Source: Oryza sativa Japonica Group
Taxonomy: Eukaryota; Streptophyta; Magnoliopsida; Poales; Poaceae
Assembly: GCF_034140825.1 (NCBI RefSeq)
Contig: NC_089041.1
Coordinates: 28,285,501 to 28,349,500, forward strand
Direction of reading: 5' to 3'
DNA length: 64,000 bases
Below, piece by piece: positions 23,201 to 34,472 of the stretch (positions are counted from its first letter, which is position 1; each line of letters starts with the position of its first letter). Made by a program: the position numbers and the translations under genes. A model generated the notes under the pieces. That model searched no databases. It saw only the letters and a list, made by a program, of their open reading frames with translations, and was not told where the DNA came from.

Positions 23201-25100
23201 CTGCCAAACTCCTCTTCAAAAATGTTATCCACATGCAACTTTCCTAGATGAGGAAGCATTGCACAATATTATTGTGATTGTTATGACGAAGATGTGTAAG
23301 TATGTTAAGAAAATCAAACCTATTACTCACCTGTCTCTCCTCAACTTTTGCAAGCTTTCTTCCTTTTCTTTGAGCTTGTTGAGCAATCACCTGTTAGATT
23401 ATCTGTCATCTTTCCAACCCTGGACCACAGAGAATAAAATTGTAATAGTGAGTCACCATTAGTAGGCATTATGGTCGCAAAAGCAACTCGGCAAATTGGT
23501 GAAACTTATTCCTTGATATGTTTAGAAGGACTCTTTTGGAGATAGTTACAGATAAAACTGACTACACACGACTGCATGTGTATATATGAAAAGCAGAACA
23601 TCATTATGGAGAAGTCCAAAGGTAACTAGGCTACAAAAGTGAAGTACAGGTAACCACTTAACCTTAAACAAAAAGAACCTATGAACTTGACTAACACTGA
23701 AGCTACAACAAATATCCAAAAACGTCAAAACATTGATGAAATTGAAGGTGCAAGGTGACGAAACAGAAAAAAAAAAAAACTTCGATTGCCGTCATAACAA
23801 GACACTGTCTGAGAGATATGGAAGTCACTACGCCAATCAATAGTCAACAGAGGTACAATTCCAAGGAACCTAGTTAAGTTCTAACACAAAGACAAAAGAT
23901 AAAACAAATACATTTGTTCATTCGTTTACTTTGCCTTGCTTTATATCAATTAAGTAGACCATCCCTGGATATGGCATTCCTGTAAGTCATCAAATTTGTG
24001 CTTTTCATCCCCAGTTGCATTTTTTTCTTTGAAGAAGACAATCCAGGGCACCGAATAAGTATAGATGAAGTTACCCACAAAGAGATCAAAAGCACGGGAG
24101 CAATAATCAACCGATATATTAGCACGCCAGAAGAAGAATTGCAACCTCAATCTAAGAACTTATAACTGAGACCAGATCATAAACGAATAGTGCAAAACCT
24201 AGGTTCGCCAGCTGGCAGTTATGTTGAATCGAACAGTTCGGCACGAGCAGCTGATGAAGGCGTGTGACAACGAGGACGTGGGAAGGTGCCACTAGTGGAA
24301 CATCCAGATTCCAGATCGTCCAAGGATAGGGATGAATGAATCTGTTGAAGAGAGCACATAATTACTACTTTATCCGTTTCACAATATAAGTCATTCTATT
24401 AATTTCCACATTCATATTGATGCTAATAAATCTAGATAAATATATATGTCTAGATTCATTAGCATCAATATGAATATGGGAAATGCTAGAATAACTTACA
24501 TTGTGAAACGGAGGGAGTAGACTATAATATAAAAAAAATGAAAGATATCTCTAATAATTGCCCTCTATACTGCTCCATATGCATAGCTAAATTTTGATGA
24601 CTCTACGAACCAGGAAATTCTATTTTTACAATTACAGGCAAGCAAATTAACAATGCACAACAGAATAACACATCATTTAATAGTTCACTGCTAACTAGTT
24701 GGTTCTTCCTAATCAAGTTCCTTTACTATTTAATATAAAAGGGAAGATGCGATGCATAATTTCAGAACATATAGCAAGAACGCTGGCTAGAGCCACATCA
24801 ATGAAAAAGAAAAAGGCTATACTGGAATCAAACACACCATACCCCGGTCTCTGTATACAGTACACAGGTTAATTTATGTCTTTGTGATTTATAAACATCG
24901 CCTTGGATTGGATGCGATTGACGCATGCAGAAAAGGGCAGGAACACACACACACACACACAGAGATCGATATCGGGCGAGCGATGTCGATCGAGCAAGGG
25001 GTAGTGGGAGAATTTTCTAGGGTTTGAAGTGGAGGCGTACCTTGTTCCGCCGCCTGCTTCGATCGCCCTTCGCCGAAGACTTGCTCCTCCGCCGCGCGCC
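20299..25100 (-). pseudogene. Copy A of the double trypsin/HtrA-like pseudoprotease gene, degenerate
   Basis: Exon-by-exon match to copy B. The noncoding first exon has its donor at 25040. The ATG exon starts at 23409 but hits TGA after 22 codons (23341-23343), where B has AGA. Domain 1 keeps exons 23106-23243 and about 22903-23030. The remaining half of domain 1 (exons carrying the Asp- and Ser-equivalent positions) is gone through a deletion of roughly 2.6 kb with its junction near 22905. The linker exon (about 22085-22207) is a fusion of two B exons with a small tandem duplication and reads into a stop. Domain 2 exons 21891-21959, 21754-21819, 21543-21662, 21325-21452 and 20981-21253 remain open. 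Exon 20509-20629 is 10 bp short, shifting the frame, and the last exon is 20299-20407. At best a domain-2 fragment could be made. Host gene duplicate, now decaying. Confidence 0.82.
24368..24517. mobile_element. Stowaway MITE in copy A 5' region
   Basis: 150 bp, ends CTTTATCCGTTTCACAATA and CTCCCTCCGTTTCACAATG, flanked by TA. The equivalent point of copy B (about 50945) is an empty site (AATTACTAGTCTATAATA), so insertion followed the segmental duplication. Confidence 0.85.
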
Positions 25101-25107
25101 TAATGCC

Positions 25108-25109
<2 letters not shown>

Positions 25110-25190
<81 letters not shown>
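25110..25190. repeat. (AT)n microsatellite
   Basis: About 40 uninterrupted AT units directly beyond the first exon of pseudogene A, close to where similarity to copy B ends. It may mark the duplication border. Confidence 0.95.
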
Positions 25191-25192
<2 letters not shown>

Positions 25193-26393
25193 CCGCAACA
25201 TTACGAACGCGATACGCGGCTAGGAATTAAAAGAAAAAAAAAACTGAGAATCCATAATCCAAGAAAATACTGTAGTAGAACTGAACCTGCAGTCTTATTA
25301 TCCCCCTCCACCATGTAGGGGGTGAGGGCGTGAGGGGATGAGGCTAGGGTTTCACGACGGCGGTCGGCGGCGGAGGGAGGCGCGCGACGCGACGGCGGAA
25401 GGGAGGCGCGCGGCGCGGGGAGGTGGCGGCGCTGTCTCTCTTGCTCCATGCATGAAAGAAAAGCGGCTGAGGGAGAAGGCGCCTTGCAAGTCGGGATACG
25501 GATTTTGATGAGAACGTGGAAGGGACGGAACTAGCTATTCATCTTTCGATGTATTTATAATCTTTTAAGTCTCGTAGAATTTTCAATCAATGGATATAGT
25601 CCGATTTAGACGAAATAACAAAAAAAAAATAAACATGTCAAAAATCGTAAAACTTGAATAGAGAAATTAACTGCTGAAAAAACTAATTTCGATGCAATGT
25701 AACTGAATACAAGTAGTGCTATGTAATTGTAATTGAGTGTAAGTGCACTATAATCGAGTGTAACTGTAAGTTGGATTTATACAAACGCAAATCTTGATGC
25801 AATATTCTATGGACGAAAATTTAAAAAAACAGAAGCCTAAAAATCTATCGTCGCGGGTCAAATAGCAAAACCTAGCGTGGAATAATGTATGACATCGGGG
25901 GGCCTAGAAGGTGAGTGAGTGGGTAGGCACCTCCTCCTTTGCATCTAGGGCGCCCTTTTGCTAGAAGAGAGTTAGAATGATATATAAGAGTATCTCCAAG
26001 AGCCTAGCTATCCCACTCTCTCCAAGCCAAAATTTGGTAATTTTGGAAAAAAAAATGTTCTCCAATAGACTTGCTATTTGAATGGCCAAGCCATCCGGCT
26101 AGCTAACCTGCCTCCCTCGCTGTCCAAACTTGGCCAGCCAAAGCCGTCTAGCCTCGTCAGTCTCATCGTCTCGAACGTCACGAAGGGATAGCAAGGGGCA
26201 AAGCTGTCGAGGGGAGACAACGCCGGCGCGTCGCCGCCGCCGCGCCGAGCAGCGGGGGCAGAATGGTGGCCGCTGGCCAAGGCGCCGAGCCTGGGCTGTC
26301 GATGGTTGCAGATGATGGTCGCCGGCGTCGGAAACATGATTAGGGAGTCGGGCAGCCGACTGACAGCGCCAGCACGGTGGTGCAGAGCGGGAG
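25191..26393. other. Intergenic; GC-rich block and element-like sequence
   Basis: 25310-25445 is GC-rich and, on the minus strand, has the look of a 5'UTR/first exon (AAACCCTAGCC) but no product is recognisable. 25985-26393 starts AGTATCTCCAAGAGCC and resembles the end of a small transposon; the GC-rich frames in it have no recognised domain. Confidence 0.35.
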
Positions 26394-28209
26394 TGTAACG
26401 GACTCAAAATTTCGGGAAATTTTTTTGCGAAATATTTTAGTTGCACTCTTCTTGATTCTTCCATTGGAATAATCTTGCTTTCTCTTAATCTCTTTTACTT
26501 TAGATCTAAATTTTATTTGCGAAGTTAAAAGCTCTCTTTTAAATTTTATAAAATCCTTATTTTATTCTCTATTTTATTTATTTCAAATTTTTAAAAACCT
26601 TTCCATTTATTTTCTTTAATCTCTAACTTTGGCTCTAAATTATAATTCCTTTGAATCCATTCCCGAACATCTCCAACAAATACCCTTTCAATTTCCACTC
26701 AACCATCTCTAGAGCACATGAAATATCAATCTCTCTAGGGTTAATACCTTTTCATTTAGAGCTTACCACACTACCACCAAATCCAGTTTTATCTTCCACC
26801 AAATACTCCCCCTTTGATCTCTACCCAAACACATGAAATACCAATTCTTATTTTCCCCAGAACCAATACTTTCCTTTTGATCTCCACTCAACCATCTCCA
26901 GAATACATGAAATGTCATTCTCTAACCTCCCTAGAGTACATAAAATGATAATTTCCAATTTTCTCAGAGTTAATACTCTCCCTTTGAACTCTACCCGAAT
27001 ATCTCTAGAGTACATGAAATGTTGATACTATACCTTTCCTTTGGATCTCCACCTAAATATCCCCAGAGTCCATAAAATATCCTTTTCAATCCCCCTTTGA
27101 GTCAACATACCCATCCTTTAGAGTTTATCAATCTACCACCAATTCCGTTCCTATAAAAATTCCCATCCACATATACTTCCGAATCCAGTTCTATACTCCC
27201 ACAAATATTTCCCCTTTGAAATCTTGTTCATCTAAATTATCAATTCAAGATTCCAAAGTCTACTATTTAGCTTGGGCCAATATTTCCCCGATTGACCCGA
27301 CTCTCTGTTATATCCCATTAACCACTTTTATCTTTAGAGCTAAACCAGTATAACTCCCTTTCTGCTGAAATTTATTTTGGATCAACCCCTATCTAAACCT
27401 ATCCCCGAAAACCCTTACCTCCTCTTAATCGATCCAAAATATTCATTGGTTAAGTTCCTAGTTGGATCGAGCCGCCAATTTGATTCCTATGGCTTAATCA
27501 CATATGTAGCACAAGAATAATATTATCACAAATTTTTGAGTGATTGCTCTTGTGCTAAGAAACTTATATTTAATCCCCCTTCTTACAAAATCCAATTTCC
27601 TTTAGCCCACAAATATTTCACCAAAAATCTATACCACATATATTGGGGCTAAAGTCCTATTTGCTTCCCTTCTATCTATTTTGCCACCATCCCAAAAATT
27701 TATCCAAAGTTAGACATTAAATCATTTGTATTTCTTTCCCTTCCTATTTGACTATTTTAGTTTTTAAAATTGAAAATCTTTCGTGACAAATTTTACATTT
27801 AATTATTATTGAATTCTATAAAATTGGAGCATCTTTATTTTTATCCTTCTCAAATTTATATTTAAAAAATAAATATCTTTAGTTTTGTTTTAAAAATATT
27901 TCAAACCTCTTTATTACTTTAAAAATTCTATTATTTTTCAAAATTCAAAAGTCCACAAATATTTTTATTCCCTTTAGTTTCCATCTCCTTTGAATCTATT
28001 TAAAACCCTCCATTCAAAATTCCCTTAGTTTTCAATTCCTTAAATTATATTTATATTCCTTGTGCAAAGTTCAAAAGGTTCACAAATATCTTCCTTTAGA
28101 ACTTTTCCCCTTTGAATTCTAGTCAAATTCAAAAATTCCACAAATATTCGTCCCTTAGATTTTCATCTCCTTTGAATTCCATTCAAAACCCTCCACACAA
28201 ATTATCAAA

Positions 28210-29707
28210 GGAATAAGCTCATCTAAGGTCCCTTAACTCGTCAACGAATCCGATTTTCGTCCTTCAACCACAAAACCAGATACAACGGGTCCCTCAACTA
28301 TCAAAACCGGTGCAGATTAGGTCCCTCGGTGGTTTTGAAGGCGGTTTTGGCTGACGTGGCATCTACGTGGCTAGTTTGATTTGGTCTTAATCTGACGTGG
28401 CATTGACGTGGTGCTTACGTGGCAATTCGATCCGGAAAAATAATAAAGCTCATGGGACCCACATGTCAGTTTCACATAGAAATTAATAAAAATGGTGGGT
28501 CCCACGTGGGCCCCACATGTCATCCTCACCCCTTTTCTTCCTCCTCTCTCCCAATCTCCCCTCTCTTTCCTCACTGACCGGTAGAGCAGGGCGGCGGCGA
28601 CTAGAGCGGGCGAAGGACGGGGTGGCCGGAGCGGGCCGGCGGAGTGGGGCGGCCGGAGTAGAGCAGGGCGGCGGCGGGCCGCGGGCGGAGCGGAGCGGGG
28701 CAGGCGGAGCGGCAGCGGCCGGAGCGGGCCGGCGGAGCGGGGCGGCCGGAGCAAAGTAGGGCGGCGGCGGGCCGCGGGCGGAGCGGAGCGGGGCAGGCGG
28801 AGCGGCGGCGGTCGGAGCGAGAAGCGTGGAGCTGCACCTTCTCCCTAACGGCAACTGGCAGCCGCCCATCTCTCTGCTGCCCGTCGCGACGCCCTCCTCG
28901 GCGGCGGTCACCACCGCCGCGCAGCTTCTCTTCCGCCGCGCGCCGCCGCTCAGCTCCTCCCTTGCCGCCCGTCGCCCTCTCTCGCTCTCCCGCCGCCCGC
29001 CGCCGCTCAACTCCTCCCTTGCCGCGCCGCCCGTCGCCCTTTCCCGCGCTGCCGACGCTCTCCTCCTCTCCCACCGCCCCCATCGTAGCCAGCACCTCCC
29101 TTGCCGCGCCAATGGCACCACCCTCCTCCACGCCGCTGTTGCCTTGTGTTCCCGCGCGCCGCCGATGCCCAGTCACCGCGCCGGCTCCCCACCGACAAAA
29201 AGGTTGAGAGGTGGAAGAAGAGGGGAGTGAGGGTGACATGCGGCCGCCGCCGCTCTGCCCGCGAACCTGCTCCGCTCCGCCGGCCCGCTCCCGCCGGCCG
29301 CCCCGCTCCGCCCCGTCCATCGCCCCGCTCCACCGGTCAGTGAGGAAAGAGAGGGGAGATTGGGAGAGAGGAGGAAGAAAAGGGGTGAGGATGACATGTG
29401 GGGCCCACGTGGGCCCCACCATTTTTTTTATTAATTTCTATGTGAAACTGACATGTGGGTCCCACGAGCTTTATTATTTTTCCGGATCGAATTGCCACGT
29501 AAGCGCCACGTCAATGCCACGTCAGATCAAGACCAAGTCAAACTAGCCACGTAGGTGCCACGTCAGCCAAAACTGCCTTCAAAACCGCCGAGGGACCTAA
29601 TCTGCACCGGTTTGGATAGTTGAGGGACCCGTTGTATCTGGTTTTGCGGTCGAATGACGAAAATAGGATTCGTTGACAAGTTAAGGGACCTTAGATGAAC
29701 TTATTCC
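28210..29707. mobile_element. Foldback MULE, 1.5 kb, GC-rich interior
   Basis: Perfect 9-bp target duplication ATTATCAAA (28201-28209, 29708-29716). Terminal inverted repeats are very long, about 374 bp (28210-28583 and 29334-29707), starting GGAATAAGCTCATCTAAGG and GGAATAAGTTCATCTAAGG. The 750-bp interior is GC-rich with direct repeats of a GGCGGCGGGCCGCGGGCGGAG type. No transposase. Long GC-rich frames on both strands are compositional. Inserted in the old LTR. Confidence 0.92.
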
Positions 29708-31663
29708 ATTATCAAAGCTTCCTATTCAATTTGGGCCGAACTCCCATTCATTTGGCCCATTCCTTCCTTCCTTCTACTCCCTCCTTCTTGAGCTGCCAGC
29801 CCAACTGAGCCGAAGCCCAGCCGAGCCGGCCCAAGCCAGGCCGCCTCCTCTCCCCTTCCGTGGGAGCGCCGCCGCCTCGCCAAGTTCCGATGCCACCGCC
29901 ATATCGCGCCGCCCGCTGCCGCCACGCCACTGCCGTAGCCATCCCGCCACCGCCGCAGCAAACCAGGGGCCCTCGTGGCACCCCGACAGCCACCGCTGCG
30001 GCCGCCACTGCTCAGCCGCTGTCGCCCGCCGCTTTTGCCGCCGCCGCCCACCATTTTCGCCACCGCCGCACGACGCCGCGCCACGCGTTGCCATGAGCCG
30101 CCACCGACCACCAAACCACTGACGACGCCCAATCCGGCGAGGACACACGTCGCCGCCCCTCATCATTCCGAGCCGACGCCGAGCTGTGCCGTCGTCGACT
30201 TCTCTCCATCCACCGACCTCCCCAGCCTATAAAAGGACGACGAGGTCCCCTCTTTTTCCCCCACATCAGAGCCTTGAGCTCTTCCTCTCTCTCTCTCCTG
30301 CCATGACCGGCCGTCGCCTGCCACCGGCCGATCTCCTCCTCCGTAGCTCCTCTTCCAATTCCCTTTCACCATAGGCTTTGCCTCACTCCGGTGATTCCAT
30401 TTTTTTCCTATTTCCCCTCTCCTTTAGCCACTGCCACAAGCCACCACCATAGCCGGCCGGAGCTAAGCTCTTGTCGCCGCCGTTCCGGCCATCCTACTCT
30501 CTACCTCTGCCTTCCTCCACCCTCCCCGGGTGCGCGATGCTCGGGAACACGCTTAGACGCCGCCATCGAGGCCGTTCAACCACCGGAGCACCGACGCCCT
30601 GTCTCCCTCTCTCTCTCTCTGTTGTTATTCGGGAAGAAGAAACAGAAAAGGAGAAGGAAGCAGGAAGAAGGAAGAAGAAAAAAGAAAGAGAAGAAGGAAC
30701 TGACAGTGGGCCCTACTTCTATAAAGTAAACCTTTTTCCTTTTATTTCCATTTCAATCTTTAGCAATCCACATCTCTCAAACCACAAATCCAATTCCAGT
30801 GAACCTTTTGATCTAAATTCATCTAATTTCAAACCCTTTATTTTGATACCAAATTTTCTATTTTTAAAATTTTATTTAAAAACTTTTTCCTTATTTATTT
30901 GTTTACTTTCTAATTTTAAATTATTTTAATTAACCTTTAAAATTATTTGAAATTTATTTGATTTACTTTATCCCTTTAATTTTAAATTTATTTTTATTTA
31001 AAAACCTTTTTAAAATTAAATTACTCTTTAATTTCTGAAATTTTTACATTTTGGTCCTTTTTGAAAACTTATTTTACAAATAGACCCCTTAAGAACTTAA
31101 ACCGGAAATGGTCCTTTTTGGGGCACCAGAGTGGCTGGCGCCGTCCCCCAACATGGCGGCGCCAGCCAAACTGGCGTCTTCCCCGTGCCACCGTGGCACC
31201 AGGGCCTATGTGGCGTTGCTGACTCGGTAGAGCGGGGCGCCAGTCACACTGGCGCCCCCCGCATACGACGGCGCCAGCATGTCTGGCGCACCCCTCCTCT
31301 GTGGGCCCCACCAACTTTCTCCTCCCACTCCCATTTTCACCAAGTCTCTTCTGCCTCCGGGCAACGGCTGGCGCCGCCCCCCACACCGCGGCACCAGCCA
31401 TCCTGGCGCCGCACCCCTCCCCCCCGAGACCTTCTGCCTCCGGGCCGCGGCTGGCGCCGCCCTCCTCCCCCCGAAACCCTTCTGCCTCGCGCCACTGGCT
31501 GGCGCCGCCCTCCCCAGCCACAGCGCCAGGGTGGCTGGCGCCACCCTCTGCCTCCCTGCAAATCGAAAATCTATATTGCACAAATGTACCAATTTACAGT
31601 TCGCAATTCAAATCACAATTCACAGTTTCATACAGACTAAAACAAGTTCCAATTGCACAAATT

Positions 31664-31840
31664 ACAATGCCAAAAGTCCATCACATAGCCCTCACATAGT
31701 CCATCACATATTCCACACATGAAACAATGCCAAAAGTCCATCACATAGTCCTCACATATTCCACACATGAAACAATGCCAAAAGTCCATCACATAGTCCT
31801 CACATAGTCCATCACATTTTCTATCACATAGTGCACCACA
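31664..31840. repeat. Short tandem repeat in the MULE 3' region
   Basis: Three imperfect units of about 50-65 bp containing CAATGCCAAAAGTCCATCAC and CACATAGTCC, downstream of the PMD gene and inside the element. Confidence 0.75.
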
Positions 31841-32083
31841 TATGTCATACTACCAACAAATAGATTAACTTCATACAAATCACTTCTTCCGTTGGCGCCG
31901 AATAGCTTGTGAGCCCGGAGTGTACCTACATTTGAAAATCCAATGTTTAAAACATTTAAAAAACAAAATGAGGGAAATCAAATAACATTTGAGAATGGTA
32001 AGCTCATTTTACCTCTTCTTCGCTGCCCGAGTGGAACGCTAATTGTATTGGATGGGTTGCGTCCTCTAAGGCGCATCGAGAAG

Positions 32084-34326
32084 CTATGACATGTCTATCT
32101 CCTTAGCGTCTGGTGCGACGTAGTTCTCATCCTCCTCGTCATCGTCATCATCGTCGTCGCTAGGTGGAGCCGGCGCCTTCCCCTTTCCCCTCCCTTGTGG
32201 AATGCGTGACGACGACGAACCACCAACTTCTTCACGCTCTTCTATCCTGATGGAGTGTCGAGCGGTACTTGGACGCGCGGATTGGGGTAGTGGTGGTGGT
32301 ACTCTCCGCGATTGGTACACGTCGTCCAATCCAACCGACCTGCAACCTAATCTTGCTGCAAGTTTCCGGCACCTTTGACGAACTTTTTGCATTTAAAAAA
32401 AAAAGAAATTTGTTAGTCATAAGTCAAGTAATGCAAAGTGCTAAATCAATTTTACCTCTAAGACATTGCGGAGTGTGTTCTCCGTGTCCTCACCACCCCT
32501 CGAAGATTGGAGGGCATGCCCCATTTCATTCACACTCCTGAGGAGCTCTCTCGACTGAAAGTGTGAGAAGATGTTTGTTAGGGTGTAAGGTGCAAATGGA
32601 AATCACTTTGACAAATGCAAGAAAACTTACGACTCTGTTTCTAAGTGGGGCGTGCTCCATTTGATATCCAACCCTAGTCCGGACGTCATAGGGATTCCGC
32701 CCCTCATCGGAGTCGCGGTCTTCCTCTATATCGCCTTCCGTCCAAGTAGGGCGTAGGAACAGTCTATATGTCCTATGCAACCAACGAAGGTACTCTAAGA
32801 AAAGATGATTTTGGTGTATTGTCTCGATGTACCTGTCGTTCCTTCCCGCTGTCCTCCATTCATCAATGTATCTGTTATGCTCTAGCCCCCAGTCCTTCAC
32901 CTTCTTTGTTCTCACCCTGTCGTACCTTGACAAGTGGAAGGTGATGAAAGCAAAGTGAGCATTGACAAGGGTCAAATGGTTCAAAATTGAACATTGACCA
33001 TTAAAGCAAACAGATATAAGAAATATTACTTGTGTAATTCAACTCTAGTTGAGATGTCCTCAACCGGCCAATCTTGTTTCTTCCCGAACTGTCGCATGAC
33101 ACGGTGTGGAAGGTGGTACTCAACTGCCCAGAAACAAATCAATGGGCACTGGTACATGAAGTAGTCGGAGTCTCAATTGCACAGCGAGTTCAGGGTCAGA
33201 CTTGAAGCCTCATTGGTGTGGTATGGTAACCACTCAATCTACAAAAGTTGAAGAGATGTCGTAGGTTAGTATCTCAATTATAGAAGTAAATGTCGAACTA
33301 GAAGTGATATTGGAAATACTTACATGTTGAGGCTGTAAGCAGTCCATCTCATTGACATAATACTTGTATACAACATCCCGGTGAGCATATGCAGTGGCAG
33401 TACTCTCAAACAGGTAGGCCACTGTCTTCTCCATGTCTGGCTCATTGTAGGGCCAAGGAGTGAAGCTTTGCCTCCACTTAGGCCTACCAACCGGTAGTCT
33501 TAGCCACATCCACATCTGAATCAATAGCACACAACCACTCATGACGACAACAGACCTCACAGAGCTGTCTATATGTCCACGCCAACACTGTTGAGCCCCA
33601 ACTGAAACGGCCCAGATCACCAAGGTTGGCGACAGAAGCAATGTCACCCCCAGCATCTGGAAACAGAACCCCTCCCAACAAGTGCAAGATGTATGCACGG
33701 GCATAGCACTCAACACGCCATGGCTCAGCATCGTCGTCAAGATGTGAGAAGTTCTGGCTCAGCTAACACAGGGGTATTCCATTCTGCTTCTTCTTGCCCC
33801 CTTGCCCCTGCTCAATGTTGAGTGGAATGCCAAACAGCTGCTCCACTTGTGCACGCCATCCAGGATTCTCTGTCCTGCCCGTCACCGCATGCCCCCGTAA
33901 TGGGAGGGCTAAGATCATAGCCACATCCTGAAGAGTGATGGTCATCTCACCACTGGGGAGGTGGAAGCTGCGTGTCTCAGGCCTCCATCTGTCCACAAGT
34001 GCTGTCAACGCAGGAGCGTTGAACACTAGCATTCCTCTGCTCACGACCAAGGCCACCCCGAGCAACCCGGCCGCCCTTAGGTCCGGGATGTACCTATCGT
34101 CAAACACTGGGGGGCATGAGCTCTAACTCAGAGCGGTTGAAGTACCTGCATTAGCAATTGTAAATCAATTAGTTAATATAATGTCAAACACACGCTACCG
34201 ATACTTAGGTACAAGTGAATCGATGCCGATTCATACCCTCCCCGCCTCGATCGCAGCCCCGCGATGACGGGCCTCGTAGTACTCCTCCAAGGCTAGGTAA
34301 GTCGGCGGTTGTCTCTCCTCGGCCAT
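32084..34326 (-). pseudogene. Plant mobile domain (PMD, aminotransferase-like) protein of the MULE
   Basis: A first exon 34237-34326 gives 30 residues (MAEERQPPTYLALEEYYEAR) with a GTATGA donor. The PMD core follows: ...DDRYIPDLRAAGLLGVAL..., RWRPETRSFHLPSGEMTITL, QDVAMILALPLRG (about 34100-33763), then ARAYILHLLGGVLFPDAGG and FSWGSTVLAWTYRQLC (33690-33560), LPVGRPKWRQSFTPW (about 33490), later NRYIDEWRTAGRNDRYIETI (32900) and an acidic Asp-rich tail ending EIDMS at 32084. In-frame TAG codons (near 34120 and at 33763-33765) and a frame change near 33560 interrupt it, so it is probably inactive. PMD is known from host proteins MAIN/MAIL1 and from MULE and Ty3 elements; its role on transposons is unsettled. 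Exons between about 33230 and 32400 are tentative. Confidence 0.75.
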
Positions 34327-34472
34327 CCTACATGAAAAAGTAATAAATTCACCGTTAGTTACCAACATGACATAACTTAAAAGAAAATGAATGCGAGAAT
34401 CCAAAATAAATAAATAGACATTAAATAGACAAGAATAAAACATGCATTGACTTAAGTAGGAAAACAAAAGAT

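Noticed and set aside
26099-26464. Minus-strand 121-residue frame next to the old LTR
   Set aside because: Crosses the LTR border and has no recognisable protein features.
28371-29422. Frames up to 273 residues in the foldback MULE
   Set aside because: Repetitive Arg/Gly/Ala/Pro products open in several frames at once, caused by GC-rich repeats.
29722-30372. GC-rich frames before the TATA box at 30.2 kb
   Set aside because: Part of the old LTR; composition only.
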